Positions 44,100-53,619 of a DNA stretch of 64,000 nucleotides are shown here, in pieces. Positions within the stretch are counted from its first letter, which is position 1, and every line of letters begins with the position of its first letter. The translations under genes and the position numbers were made by a program. Origin of the DNA: Diplonema papillatum (taxonomy: Eukaryota; Euglenozoa; Diplonemea; Diplonemida; Diplonemidae); NCBI GenBank assembly GCA_030068145.1, contig JAPJBO010000491.1, positions 62,001 through 126,000 of the forward strand, given 5' to 3'. Below the pieces are notes generated by a model that had not been told where the DNA came from, did no database searches, and saw only the letters and a list, made by a program, of their open reading frames with translations.

Positions 44100-44605
44100 G
44101 TGCCCAGCCCAACCTCGCTAGGAGAACACTCCTGGGGGAGGCCAGTTGCTTTGGGTGGGACGCAGTGCTCTCGGGACTTGTCCGAATGTGTGCCCGTGCG
44201 AAGAGATGGCGACAAAGCCGGCGATGCAGAACACCGCCCCTATTATTTGCATTCGAATCCATTGGACCAACCGAGCTGGATCTGGCAAGAAGCTTTGGAG
44301 CAGCACGCAGCGACGACAGACCGGGTTCCTCGCCGGGTTTGTGCTGGGTTCTTGCCGGTTATTTCCACGCCCTACGAAAGGGTGTGGATCACGCACAACA
44401 AGGCGGTTCCAGAGACCGGAACAGACGAGCTGCGAGCCACTGGACCTTCATTCCCCAACTCAAGGCAGGTGCCATGATGACGAGATGTGACCAGAAGAAA
44501 CGCTGCTTACAAATGGACCGTGTGCCGCACCTGCTTTTTGGTCGCATTACCCCAACGTCGCCATGAGGTCAAGGCACTGGACCTTCTCGGTGTCCCCGGC
44601 CTGTA
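44100..44605 (+). pseudogene. possible broken ORF, unknown
   Basis: The plus-strand frame 44100-44477 gives a protein-like run (YYLHSNPLDQPSWIWQEALE; STPYERVWITHNKAVPE). It is followed after two adjacent TGA codons, in the same frame, by another protein-like run (AAYKWTVCRTCFLVALPQRR) ending at a stop near 44613. The second run contains CRTC and LDLLGVPGLYVSRHRF. It looks like a decayed coding sequence or mobile-element relic. The 5' side is R1 repeat. The family is not recognised. Confidence 0.3.
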
Positions 44606-44943
44606 CGTCTCCCGACACCGCTTTCAGCGTCGCTAAGGCAGTCATAACGCCAAACCGCTCGTCGACGTCGACCGGAGGCGAGCTCAAGTCTCGCCCGATC
44701 TTCCACGCATGAGTGAGCTCTGCGCCTCACTCGCTGAGCTTGGGAACATCTCTGCCTGCTCGTGGGATGCGGAGCAACGAGATGCCGCAGATCACCTCTT
44801 GGCGTCTCGCTCGCCTGTGGACAGTGCGGTGCACGCGGCCACCGGGAGACGAGGACGAGGCGAACCCAGCTCGCAAGCTGGGGGAGGGAAGTGGCACATG
44901 CCACATGCGGCTGTCGCCAACCGATGCGGGCAGGGAGCCCCGG

Positions 44944-47900
44944 CTACGCTTCGGTGTAGTAGTTCAGCCGGAACATCAGCGCCCGGCCACGGTCGTTGCC
45001 TGCGTGTGTGTGTGTGCGTGTGTGTGTGTGTGTGGGTTGTTGATTGGGTCCGTTCAATGTTGTCCCTGGGTCTTGAGCCTGACGTATTGAAGTGATGCCA
45101 CAGGTGATGCGCTGTAATTTTGTTGAACGCTTACGCCCGCCGCTAACCCAGATTTACACATAGAAAGACCTCTCCCCCATCACAAAAGACCTCTTCTCCA
45201 CTGAACTAGAGGCCTCTCCCCCCACCCAAAAGGACCTCTCTCCCATACAGAAGGACCTCTCCCCCACCAAAAAAGACCTCTTCTCCACTGAACTAGCGGC
45301 CTCTCCCCCACCCAAAAGGACCTCTCTCCCGGCGCGACAGCATACCGAGGCACATCAGGCCGGAGTTCGGGGAGAAGTCGCCGCAGGTCGGCTTGCGGTA
45401 GTGGTGGCCGATGCGCGGGAAGTTCGCGAAGGTCGACAGCGACGGCACGTGCAGCAGGCGGGCCGCGTCCTTCTTCTTCTCGGACCCGCTGAGAATCAGC
45501 TCGCCGGTGCTGTTGAACTTCAGGATCGACACTTCGGTCGCCAGCGACATGAACGCCTTGTCGGGCACGGGCGGCGCTGCCACAGGGTCGGCCCCCCACG
45601 TCCCCGGTATGCTGTACAGGTTGACGACGCCGTTCGAGCTCCCGACTGCGTAGTGCTTTTCGGACACGGTGAGCGCCGTGCACAGGGTCGACCCTTCGTC
45701 TTCGTGCACGCGCAGCGGCCGCCGGGTCCGGACGTCCCACACGTAGACCTTCGAACCGCCGATGGTGTACAGCTGGTTCGGCGCGTTCATCCCCGACGCC
45801 GCCGCGAAGCAAGGGCCGTCGCCCTTCAGCGAGAACAGCGCGTTGTGCGTCGTGAGCGACACCACGTGTACGGATCCTGCGTTGATTTTTGTGTTTCCGA
45901 CGATGCCGTATGGGGCGTACAGATTGGTCTTTTTCTTAGAGTTAACGTTGCGCCTTTTGTGGGTCAGACATGCTCGAGAAGACTGCCTTTGTGCTTATGT
46001 TCGAAGGAAGCTAGAGCGAGAGAAACGATCCAACTACAAAGTGGATCCTTTTTGTTGAACACTTACGCCCGCCACTAAAGCCGGAGTTACCGGTGACAAC
46101 CGCCGCAGCTTTGTCGGCGGTGTTCGTAGGACCTGAAGGGCCCCCACCCTCGCCAATTCGACCTTCAACTCGCGTCTGGGGGCCTTGTGCCGCACATAGT
46201 TGTATTGCATGCGGACCAGCCTCAACAGATTGTTGCCGGCTTCTCGTTGTTTCGTGTGGCGGGCTTCTTAGGGCAACCCGCGAGATTGTCCTTAACCACT
46301 TCCGGACGAACTACCACTGTAGTGGTAGTTAACTCACGAACGCTCGCGGGTGTCACGTTCGCGGGCGAGAGGCCAAATAATGGTCGAAAGTGGTCGCTGT
46401 TTGCTGTATCGGAAAGATCCGACACAAATCTTTGAAATGCGTCCTTCACCGGGCAGAAATCCTGCTCCGACCTCCAACGGATACCTGAGATTTTCCCAAA
46501 TTAACCCTGCCCCCCTCCGTCCTTAAGTACACCCCGGACTCCCCACTCCGGATTGCGGAGTGGTTTTGCGGTCGTTTGTGCGGTCGTTTGTGCGGTCGGC
46601 CTCACTCCCTCAATGCGGGAGTGGCACTTCCTCAATGCAGGAGTGGCACTCCCTCAGATTATTGGGGGGATACCGTCCCGCTCTTAATTTATAGGCTCTT
46701 TATTCGCGCGCTCTTAATTAGCGGGGGTTTTAATTTACGCATAACTATTTTTTCATCGGCCCGAAGATTTTGGGCTGAAATTAATTAATTTCGTCCCGAC
46801 ATTTTGAAACTGAGGTACAGCAGACGGTACAGTACACGGTACGGTACAGACGGTACGGTACAGACAGAACGGTACGTTGTCAGGCCGAAAACGTAAAAGA
46901 AAAATGGCGAAAGACTCGCTAGCTGCAGGGCAAAACCGTTGGTGAAGAGTACGGCCGAGATAACGTTAGCGGGAAAAGGGGGGAAAGGCTTGCCAGTTCA
47001 CTCGTCCTTAACCCTCTGCGCTTCAGGCTCGCCTTCAGCACACGCTTCGAGGGTTCGTTTCTTCGCGAAGAAAGAGTTCAGTGTTGGTTGATTCTTCGGA
47101 GGGGGTTTCGCCTTCGACGGAGGGCGCCCTGGTCCGCGTTTGCCCGGAGGCTTTGCAGCAGGCTGCGTTGAACGTGTCGCGGGCACTGCCGCTGGGGCCA
47201 TCTCTTGGCTTGAGATTGGCAAGGTGATGTCAGAATTGCCTTCCTCCTCAACAGTCTCGACAAGATCCTTGTCCCAGTTTTTCTCCTCGTCGTAGAGGGC
47301 TTTGTACTTGTCAAACACGACAGTGATGGGGGCTCCTTTTGAGTCCACGGGTTGCTGAAGACCGAGTGCTCGGTGCACACCAGAGGCGGCCCATGAGTAC
47401 ACGATGGATTCACGGTTCAGGCGGTCAATATCTTGAGCAAGGCACTGGTACTTGACGTGGCGCTTGTAGGGTAATTTTCCCCATGGTGCTACCCCACCGT
47501 TTTCTCCAGGTCAGCTTCCGAATTTCATCCGCCGAAAGGACCGTTCGTTCGGTAGCCGGCTTACTCCCAAGTTCGACAACGCTGTCGTCAAGCGCCCTTT
47601 CGTCAACAGCCATGAAGAGCTCAGGGACGGAAGCCATGATTTTAATTTGTGGGGTCCTGTTTAGTGAATTTCTAATTTATGAATAATTATTTATTTTTGG
47701 CCGTATTCATAAATTAGAAATTCATAAATTAAGAGCGGGACGGTAGTCACTCCTCTTGGGATAGGCCCTGGCACAGGCGGAGCTCACCTGTTGCGATAAG
47801 TTTCATGAAGTACGCTGCTCCTAGGTTTTAGCACACAGCGCAACGCTGAGCCGGTCCGTCCCTATCTCTTGAAACTGCATCGAAGTGCCTGCCGCTGTTT

Positions 47901-49024
47901 ATCACAGTGAATCACGGTCCACCACGGTCTATCAGGTCCATCCCTAGTCCCTAGAGCTGCATAGAATTGCCCGGTGCTGTATTCTTCGGTCTATCACGGT
48001 TTATCAAGTGGGGATGGACCGGCTCAAACGCATCGGTAACGCAAGCGCACACACCTGTGTGGGAGCAGAAGGCGGCGCAGTCGGTCGGGAGCGGGGACGC
48101 GTTTTCGCTGAGGATCGAGAACTTCGAGAGGTTGCGCTCCTCCTTGCTGAAGCCCTTGACCATGGTCACCTGGCTGGTCTGCACGTCGACGACGGCGTAC
48201 TGCGGGCGCGACGCGGTGCAGACGATTTTGGACCCGACGCTGTTGAACTGCGCCGCGCGCACGGCGAGGTCCTTGAAGGTCAGCGTCTGCAGCTTGAGGC
48301 TCGTCACCCCGTCGGTCTGGAACAGCCGCAGCCGGTAGTCCGGAGAGGCCGTCATCAGCAGGTTCGCGTTCAGCGGGTGGAACTGCACCGCGCGCAGCGC
48401 CGCCTCCGACGGCTCGGCCTTGTTGCCGTCCTGCACCAGCTGGTAGTCCAAATCCCGGCTGGGCAGCACCTTGCCCCCGTCGACCACGGGGTGCGTTGAA
48501 GTGTACAGGTCCTTGTCCCACGCCTCCTCGTCGGAGATCCCGTCTTCCGACGCGTCGTCGTCGTCGCGCTCCGCGCGGGGCTGCGCCCACGACGGATTCG
48601 CCCGCGGCCTCTTCGCCGCCGCCAGCTTCTCGCCCGCGTTCATCCCTTCCGCGTCTTCGTCCTCCTCGTCCCACAGGCGCTTCTTCGTGGGGTTGTCGTC
48701 CGGGCGTATCGGTTGCTGTTCCTGCTGCTGTTCCGGTTGCTGTTCCGGCTGCTGCTGCTTCTGCTGTTGCAGCTCCTGCTGCTTCTGCTGCTGCTTCTGT
48801 TGCTGCTGTTGCTTCTGCTTCTGCTGCTGCTGTTGCGGCTTCTGCCGCTGCAGCTCCTGCTGCGGCTCCTGCTCCTGCTCCTGCTGCGGCGCACCCGCTC
48901 CGTTGGGTGCCGGCGCGTCCTTCTCCTCCGGCGCGGCGGCGGCGGAGGCCGCCACCGCCGCGCCCTTGCCGGCCTTTGCCGTCTTCTTCACGACCCTGCG
49001 CCGCATGACCTTTTTGATGACCAT
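44944..49024 (-). CDS. UTP18: UTP18, U3 snoRNP WD40 protein
   Basis: The exons are 49024-48055, 45876-45346 and 44999-44944, giving 518 residues, close to human UTP18 (about 556). All junctions are GT-AG and in phase: ACAG|GTGTGT with CGCAG|GATCC, then CTCG|GTATGC with CGCAG|GCAAC. The N-terminus is basic, then Ala-rich and Gln-rich low complexity, then an acidic linker. The conserved part starts at LRAVQFHPLNANLLMTASPD and continues through WD40 blades (KVYVWDVRTRRPL; SSNGVVNLYSI). The last exon encodes the family's end pattern NDRGRALMFRLNYY. UTP18 is a nucleolar subunit of the small-subunit processome needed for 18S rRNA maturation. Start 49024 is chosen because the upstream extension only translates the CA microsatellite. 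Intron 1 (2.2 kb) holds a transposon, and intron 2 holds a minisatellite. Confidence 0.93.
45170..45345. repeat. minisatellite in UTP18 intron 2
   Basis: Units of 26-27 bp and a larger block of about 115 bp are built from GACCTCTCCCCCA, AAAAGACCTCTTCTCCACTG and AACTAGCGGCC. The array abuts the splice donor of exon 2. Confidence 0.85.
46309..46330. repeat. 22-bp inverted repeat
   Basis: AACTACCACT and AGTGGTAGTT are perfect arms around GT, in UTP18 intron 1. Confidence 0.6.
46671..47745 (-). mobile_element. DNA transposon with 22-bp perfect inverted repeats
   Basis: The ends 46671-46692 and 47724-47745 are perfect 22-bp inverted repeats starting TACCGTCCCGCTC. If the outer TA is the target duplication, the element fits the Tc1/mariner/pogo superfamily. 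Subterminal DNA is AT-rich (ATTCATAAATTAGAAATTCA), unlike the GC-rich host. It sits in UTP18 intron 1 and carries one broken gene in the same orientation as UTP18. Confidence 0.75.
46998..47637 (-). pseudogene. transposon gene with AT-hook and PCNA-binding motif, frameshifted
   Basis: Frame 47637-47425 (MASVPELFMAVDERALDDSV) and frame 47402-46998 belong together: past a shift near 47485-47495 the second frame is open and protein-like (YKRHVKYQCLAQDIDRLNRE) up to the second ORF. The C-terminal part has an AT-hook-like KRGPGRPPSKAK followed by QPTLNSFF, a match to the PCNA-interacting (PIP) box QxxLxxFF. Drosophila pogo transposase is known to end in a PIP box, which supports a pogo-like origin, but no DDE catalytic motifs are present. 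At about 1.07 kb the element is probably an internally deleted, non-autonomous one. Confidence 0.5.
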
Positions 49025-49055
49025 TCTGCTACTCTTTTTCGTCACGCCCGCGCAC

Positions 49056-49079
49056 ACACACGCACACACTCACACACCC

Positions 49080-49130
<51 letters not shown>
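49056..49130. repeat. (CA)n microsatellite beside UTP18 start
   Basis: About 30 CA units starting 32 bp upstream of the UTP18 ATG on its minus strand, within the likely promoter or 5' UTR. Confidence 0.9.
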
Positions 49131-49564
49131 ACCCGCCTTCTTCGTTTTTTATTCCGGATCTGGATTTCGGGCAGAGATTTGGATGGGTTTGCAGGAAACG
49201 GCACTTTTTTTCGTTTGTGCGCACTAGCGGAACTCACCTGCGCTGGTAAGTTTCATGTGCGCTGCCAGCTGCTGGTTTTGAGTGCCAACGGCGCATTGTA
49301 TGTTTAGCATTGAGTTCTGTAAAGTGGAAGTGCCATGAAGGCAAGCGAGCACTGTATGCATAGCACAAAGATCGCGCGATGTCACGTGTTTGTCGGCACC
49401 GTAGTGGCAACCCCACACCATCTCGGTGCGGTCCCATGAATTCTCTGAGCAGGGTCGGCCTCGCGCGTGTCGCGCAGGAGGTGAGAAGTCTAATACCAGC
49501 TGTTTCAGAAGCTGCGTTGACTCAGATCGGCCGCGCTACACGACGCATGGCGGCCCCCTCGAGT

Positions 49565-49680
49565 GTGTACTTTCCCGTCTCACGGATTTTCCGAGGGAAT
49601 CTGCGAGGCTTGACGACAGGGTGTCTGTTCGTCGGAGGAAACATTTTGTTTGAGATTCTTCCGGTGCAGCACTGTCCACA
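49565..49680. repeat. dispersed repeat R7, copy 2
   Basis: Inverted partner of 42630-42800: GAATCTGCGAGGCTTGACGA, CAGGGTGTCTGT and GAAACATTTTGTTT. Confidence 0.65.
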
Positions 49681-49689
49681 ATCGAACAG

Positions 49690-51240
49690 CTGCAGAGCAT
49701 CTACCTCGGAAACGTATCCTAGCCGGGGTTTCAAGAGTGCTGCCAGACCGCCGAAGAGCCGGAGTTCTGAGACTGAACTAATGCCGCTGAGTTCGTGATT
49801 GCTGGCATCGGCGCCGGTGCCTTCCTCGCGGTTGCTTGCAGGGGTCGGAGCTGTCGCTTGCCCGCCCGCGTATCGGAGTGATGCTTTATTTGTGTCGCCC
49901 GGAGTTCTGCTCGAGGCGTGGTTGGCCTTAGCGCTGCGGCCGCCTGCCAGCTCGCTACTTTGCCGCGATCCTGTGCCTGGTATACGAAAGAGCTAGCTGG
50001 TATGAGGCTACATTGCTTATGATGCAACAGCCGATGTCAGTCGGGGACCGGCAGTTGGCGAGTAAAAGTACACGTACAGAATATTAAGCAAGAGAGGGTT
50101 AGCAGCGGTGGACAGACAGTATGGCATAAACTACCGGGCAATGCGGTTCGTCTAGGAACAGGCGTTGCCCTGGCGGTCTTCGGAAGCTGGGAAGGAACTT
50201 GGATACACTACGGGAAGCTTCTCTTTTTTTTGAAGCAGTACAATCGTACCGAAGGCGGCATTTCCGGGACGACAAAAAGTTAAACCAAGTCGGCCTGCTG
50301 ATCCAGGAGCTGGACACGCGAGGAGGAACCTTGGACCATCATCAATAGGCCAGTTTGATAATGTTTTGTCCGCGTCTCTCTGCATGCATCTTGCGCGGAG
50401 CAAAGCTCGTGACCGTGTCGCAAACGATCGTTTTGAACTCGGGTCGTGGGAGGGCTGGTCCAGATTAGTTAGCTATGTCACTAGTGCGGCGATGCGGGCC
50501 CCGTTTCGGAGTGTGATTGACTCACTCTCGTGATGAGCGTTCTTGCATTATGAATTACCAGCCTCTTTCATTTGCCAGTCTTTGATTTCATTTCATGCGT
50601 GGTTGACCATCCTGTTTGGGTGCGAAGTCCACGAAGGCTTTGGTCGGATTTCTCTGAGGTAAAACTCAAGACCAAAAATATTCAGAAAGAGACTTTGTCA
50701 CGCCTTCGCAGTTTCAGGGCCCGGTCCCACCCTGTCATATTCTTAGGGGCAATCTTCGTTAGGGGTACCAAACAATTCGTTTATTTCCTTAGGGGTACCA
50801 AGAAATGCCCTTAGGTCACATCACCAACAGGAGGAGAGGTAGTGAGGGTCAAGTGACATCGACCTCAGTCCGGCGACGTTCCACCACAACTGCTACCAAC
50901 AAGATCGAGCCGCGAGCGCTGCTTTCTCCGAGGAGGACGGCGCATGCTTTCAGCAACTACAACAACAAGGTCGAAAGGTTCTGGCAACTGACACTCGACT
51001 TATAAAGATGAAGTTCACATTTTTCGGAGAACTCGCGGTGTATTTTGCGTTGGCGTTCTCTCGTCATGGCGGCACGAATGCGCTCCGATGCAGTCCAGCG
51101 TGGCATCAAAGTCGTGTTGCGATGTGCAAGCATCTGCTGCGGCTTTCCCAAGGAACCGATAGCGCGCCGGCGCACCAATTCCGCCCGGGTGGTTGAGCAC
51201 AGGGGTAGTCAGCTTGGCAGATGCGGCGGCGTGGGAGAGT
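49690..51240. other. region without recognised gene
   Basis: No domain seen on either strand. It contains a short duplication of TTAGGGGTACCAA (about 50758 and 50790). Confidence 0.4.
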
Positions 51241-51430
51241 CGTGCGGCTGCAAGAACATGCTTCAACGGGTTCTGTGCTCGGCACCACCGTGTCTTAAGC
51301 CACGGACACACAACACAATGATCAGCGCGGAACCTGAGTGTCTGCTGCAAACGGTCAGGTGGCTCGGCGGTTTGTAGCTAGGGCCACCCACGCTACGAGA
51401 GCACAGGAAACCCCGTCTCAGGCGGGCAAA
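51240..51430. repeat. R1 copy with gene-end duplication beside it
   Basis: Carries GTCTTAAGCCACGGACACAC and GCGCGGAACCTGAGTGTCTG. A second copy (51720-51890) borders the real 3' end of the membrane protein gene, so R1 and the gene tail were duplicated as one unit of about 480 bp. Confidence 0.75.
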
Positions 51431-51660
51431 AGGACCGGTGACGTCGGAAAGTCGCGCGCCTGGGGCGCTCCGTTGCGGGCGAACGACATGTTGTCGAGCG
51501 CTTTGAGCGACGCCATCGCGGCCCGCGGGGACTGCGGGGGGACCGACGCGTTCGACATCATCCTCGCCCGGCCCTGGGGCGACAGGTTGCCGTATTCCAC
51601 GGGCACGGTGCCCGCTAGACTCGCGGGGGCCGCGCGCAGTTCATCTTGTAGCGCCTGGGT
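51425..51660 (-). pseudogene. duplicated 3' end of membrane protein gene
   Basis: The minus-strand frame repeats the last 70 or so residues of the gene at 51888-52904 (GTVPVEYGNLSPQGRARMMS ... ARDFPTSPVLLPA) with one residue lost and several silent differences. It has no start and is preceded by non-homologous DNA. Confidence 0.85.
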
Positions 51661-51887
51661 GTGTCTTGGATGCGGAGGGTACAAATGGTGAATCCGGTTT
51701 GGCAGGCAGATGTTGAGGCGTGGGGTGGGATTGCAAGAACATGCTTCGACTGGTTCTGTGTGTCTTAACACCGCACCGTGTCTCAAGCCACGGATACACA
51801 ATCTTCAGCGCGGAACCTGAGAGGTGTGAGTCTGGTCTGTCAGGCGGCTCGGGCCACCTACGCTACGAGAGCACAGAAGAAGCTGCA

Positions 51888-52904
51888 TCAGGCGGGCAAA
51901 AGGACCGGCGACGTCGGGAAGTCGCGCGCCTGGGGGGCTCCGTTGCGGGCGAACGACATGTTGTCGAGCGCTTTGAGCGACGCCATCGCGGCCCGCGGGG
52001 ACTGCGGGGGGACCGACGACGCGTTGGACATCATCCTCGCCCGGCCCTGGGGCGACAGGTTGCCGTATTCCACGGGCACGGTGCCCGCTAGACTCGCGGG
52101 GGCTGCGCTGCCCCGCCGCGCGCAGTTCATCTTGTAGCGCTTGGGGGTGTCTTGGATGCGGAGGGTGGTGACCAAGGGGATGACGATGCTGCTGACGGCA
52201 ACGAGCATGATCGAGAACAGAGTCATGTACCGTCCGTGGTACGTGAAGCCTCCGCAGTCACCCGGGGCGTGGAAACAGAACGAGATACCCACCATCCAAG
52301 AGGAGAACTCAAAGAGCGTCAGGACGACGACGATGCACACGAGGAGGATGTCCGGCAAGTCCCAGGCGAGCAGAATCTCGGTAACGGGCGCCGCCGTGTC
52401 GCTCTCCGGGTTCGGGAAGAGCGCGCTGAGCCGGTCGAAGCGTTTTTGCTGGAGCTCGCGGAAGATACGGCGGACCACGTACACGACGAGGGGCGCAACC
52501 AGAATGGTCGCGATGCTCGACGCGGCGTAGTAGCGCCGCAGGCTTCGGCACACGCCTTCGTTGAAGTCGGCCCCGGCGTTCACCACCCACACGAAGAACT
52601 GCCAGAAAGCGATGACGATGCAGTTCGCCCAATAGCAGGAGAACATTGCGACGTGCGCGAGCGCCCAAGACTCGGCCCCCACGTTCGGGACGAAAGGGTC
52701 ATGGTGGTAGTAGGGATCCGAGTTCGACAGCCGGTCGCTGCTCCGCGAGGCGTCGGAGAGGGACGCGCAGACCCACCTCCCAAACCGCTCTTCCCGCAGC
52801 TTCCTCTCCCTCGATTCTCCCTCCAACGACGACGGCTCGCGAAAGAGGCTCGGGGGCGCATGCCCCAGCGTGCTTTGCACAGGCTGGAACTCCAGCAACG
52901 TCAT
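51888..52904 (-). CDS. four-helix membrane protein, family unknown
   Basis: A single exon of 338 residues from the ATG at 52904. The N-terminal 80 residues are hydrophilic. Four hydrophobic segments follow: about 82-105 (HVAMFSCYWANCIVIAFWQF), 125-145 (AASSIATILVAPLVVYVV), 185-210 (DLPDILLVCIVVVLTLFEF) and 228-252 (TLFSIMLVAVSSIVIPLVT). After these comes a basic stretch and an Ala/Ser/Pro-rich cytosol-type tail. Two cysteines (FCFHAPGDCGG) lie in the loop before helix 4. The protein is probably in a cell membrane; the family is not recognised. Codon use is strongly GC3-rich, like the other host genes. Both ends of the gene exist as partial copies next to it. Confidence 0.7.
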   Translation of the reverse strand: MTLLEFQPVQSTLGHAPPSLFREPSSLEGESRERKLREERFGRWVCASLSDASRSSDRLSNSDPYYHHDPFVPNVGAESWALAHVAMFSCYWANCIVIAFWQFFVWVVNAGADFNEGVCRSLRRYYAASSIATILVAPLVVYVVRRIFRELQQKRFDRLSALFPNPESDTAAPVTEILLAWDLPDILLVCIVVVLTLFEFSSWMVGISFCFHAPGDCGGFTYHGRYMTLFSIMLVAVSSIVIPLVTTLRIQDTPKRYKMNCARRGSAAPASLAGTVPVEYGNLSPQGRARMMSNASSVPPQSPRAAMASLKALDNMSFARNGAPQARDFPTSPVLLPA

Positions 52905-53004
52905 CCTCCTCCCCCCCCCTGCCGTCGACAGCTCGTGGTCGGGCCAAGGCAGCTGATTCCTTTAGGCAGATTTTCCTTCCGGCGAAAGTTGTTTGGGTTA
53001 ATCT

Positions 53005-53065
53005 TTGGTGTTTGACTGTTTCGGGGTGAGAATTCCGAAGTCTCCGGGTGACCCTTGTCGAGAGG
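53005..53065 (-). promoter_or_regulatory. leader region with GGAGAC box
   Basis: The minus strand reads GGGTCACCCGGAGACTTCGG, then AATTCTCACCCCGAAAC, 100-150 bp upstream of the membrane protein ATG. It resembles the block before the CCAR-like gene (7240-7303) and is repeated at 53555-53600. Confidence 0.4.
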
Positions 53066-53159
53066 GTTTTTTTTTCAAGGTGGTGCGGTTATCTTCTCTT
53101 GTGTCTTTGTTCTGTTGCCTGTTGCCGACTTTTTGTGCGTCCACGCTTTGATGCGAACG

Positions 53160-53605
53160 CGCCCACCCCCCACACGAAGAACTGCCAGAAGGCGATGACG
53201 ATGCAGTTCGCCCAATAGCAGGAGAACATCGCGACGTGCGCGAGCGCCCAAGACTCGGCCCCCACGTTCGGGACGAAAGGGTGGTGGTAGTAGGGATCCG
53301 AGTTCGACAGCCGGTCGCTGCTCACCTCCCAAACCGCTCTTCCCGCAGCTTCCTCTCCCTCGATTCTCCCTCGGCTCGCGAAAGAGGCTCGGGGGCGCAT
53401 GCCCCAGCGTGCTTTGCACAGGCTGGAACTCCAGCAAACGTCATCCTTTCCCCCCTGCCGTCGACAGATAGTGGTCAGACCAAGGCAGCTGATTTCTTTG
53501 GGCCGAGTTTCCTACCGGCGGAAGTTGTTTGGTTAACTTCGTTGTTTTCAACCGTTTTGGAGTGAAAGTTCTCAAAGTCTCCGGATGACCTTTGTCGAGG
53601 TATCA
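53160..53605 (-). pseudogene. duplicated 5' end of membrane protein gene
   Basis: Repeats the leader and first 100 or so codons of the gene, up to the first membrane helix. The copy has deletions (the SSLEGES and VCASLSDASRSS parts are missing) and one extra T just after the ATG that shifts the frame, so it cannot make the same protein. Confidence 0.85.
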
Positions 53606-53619
53606 CGTATTGGTGCGAT

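Noticed and set aside
49025-49069. Upstream extension of UTP18 (MCACVCAG)
   Set aside because: It translates the edge of the CA microsatellite; the ATG at 49024 starts the basic N-terminus.
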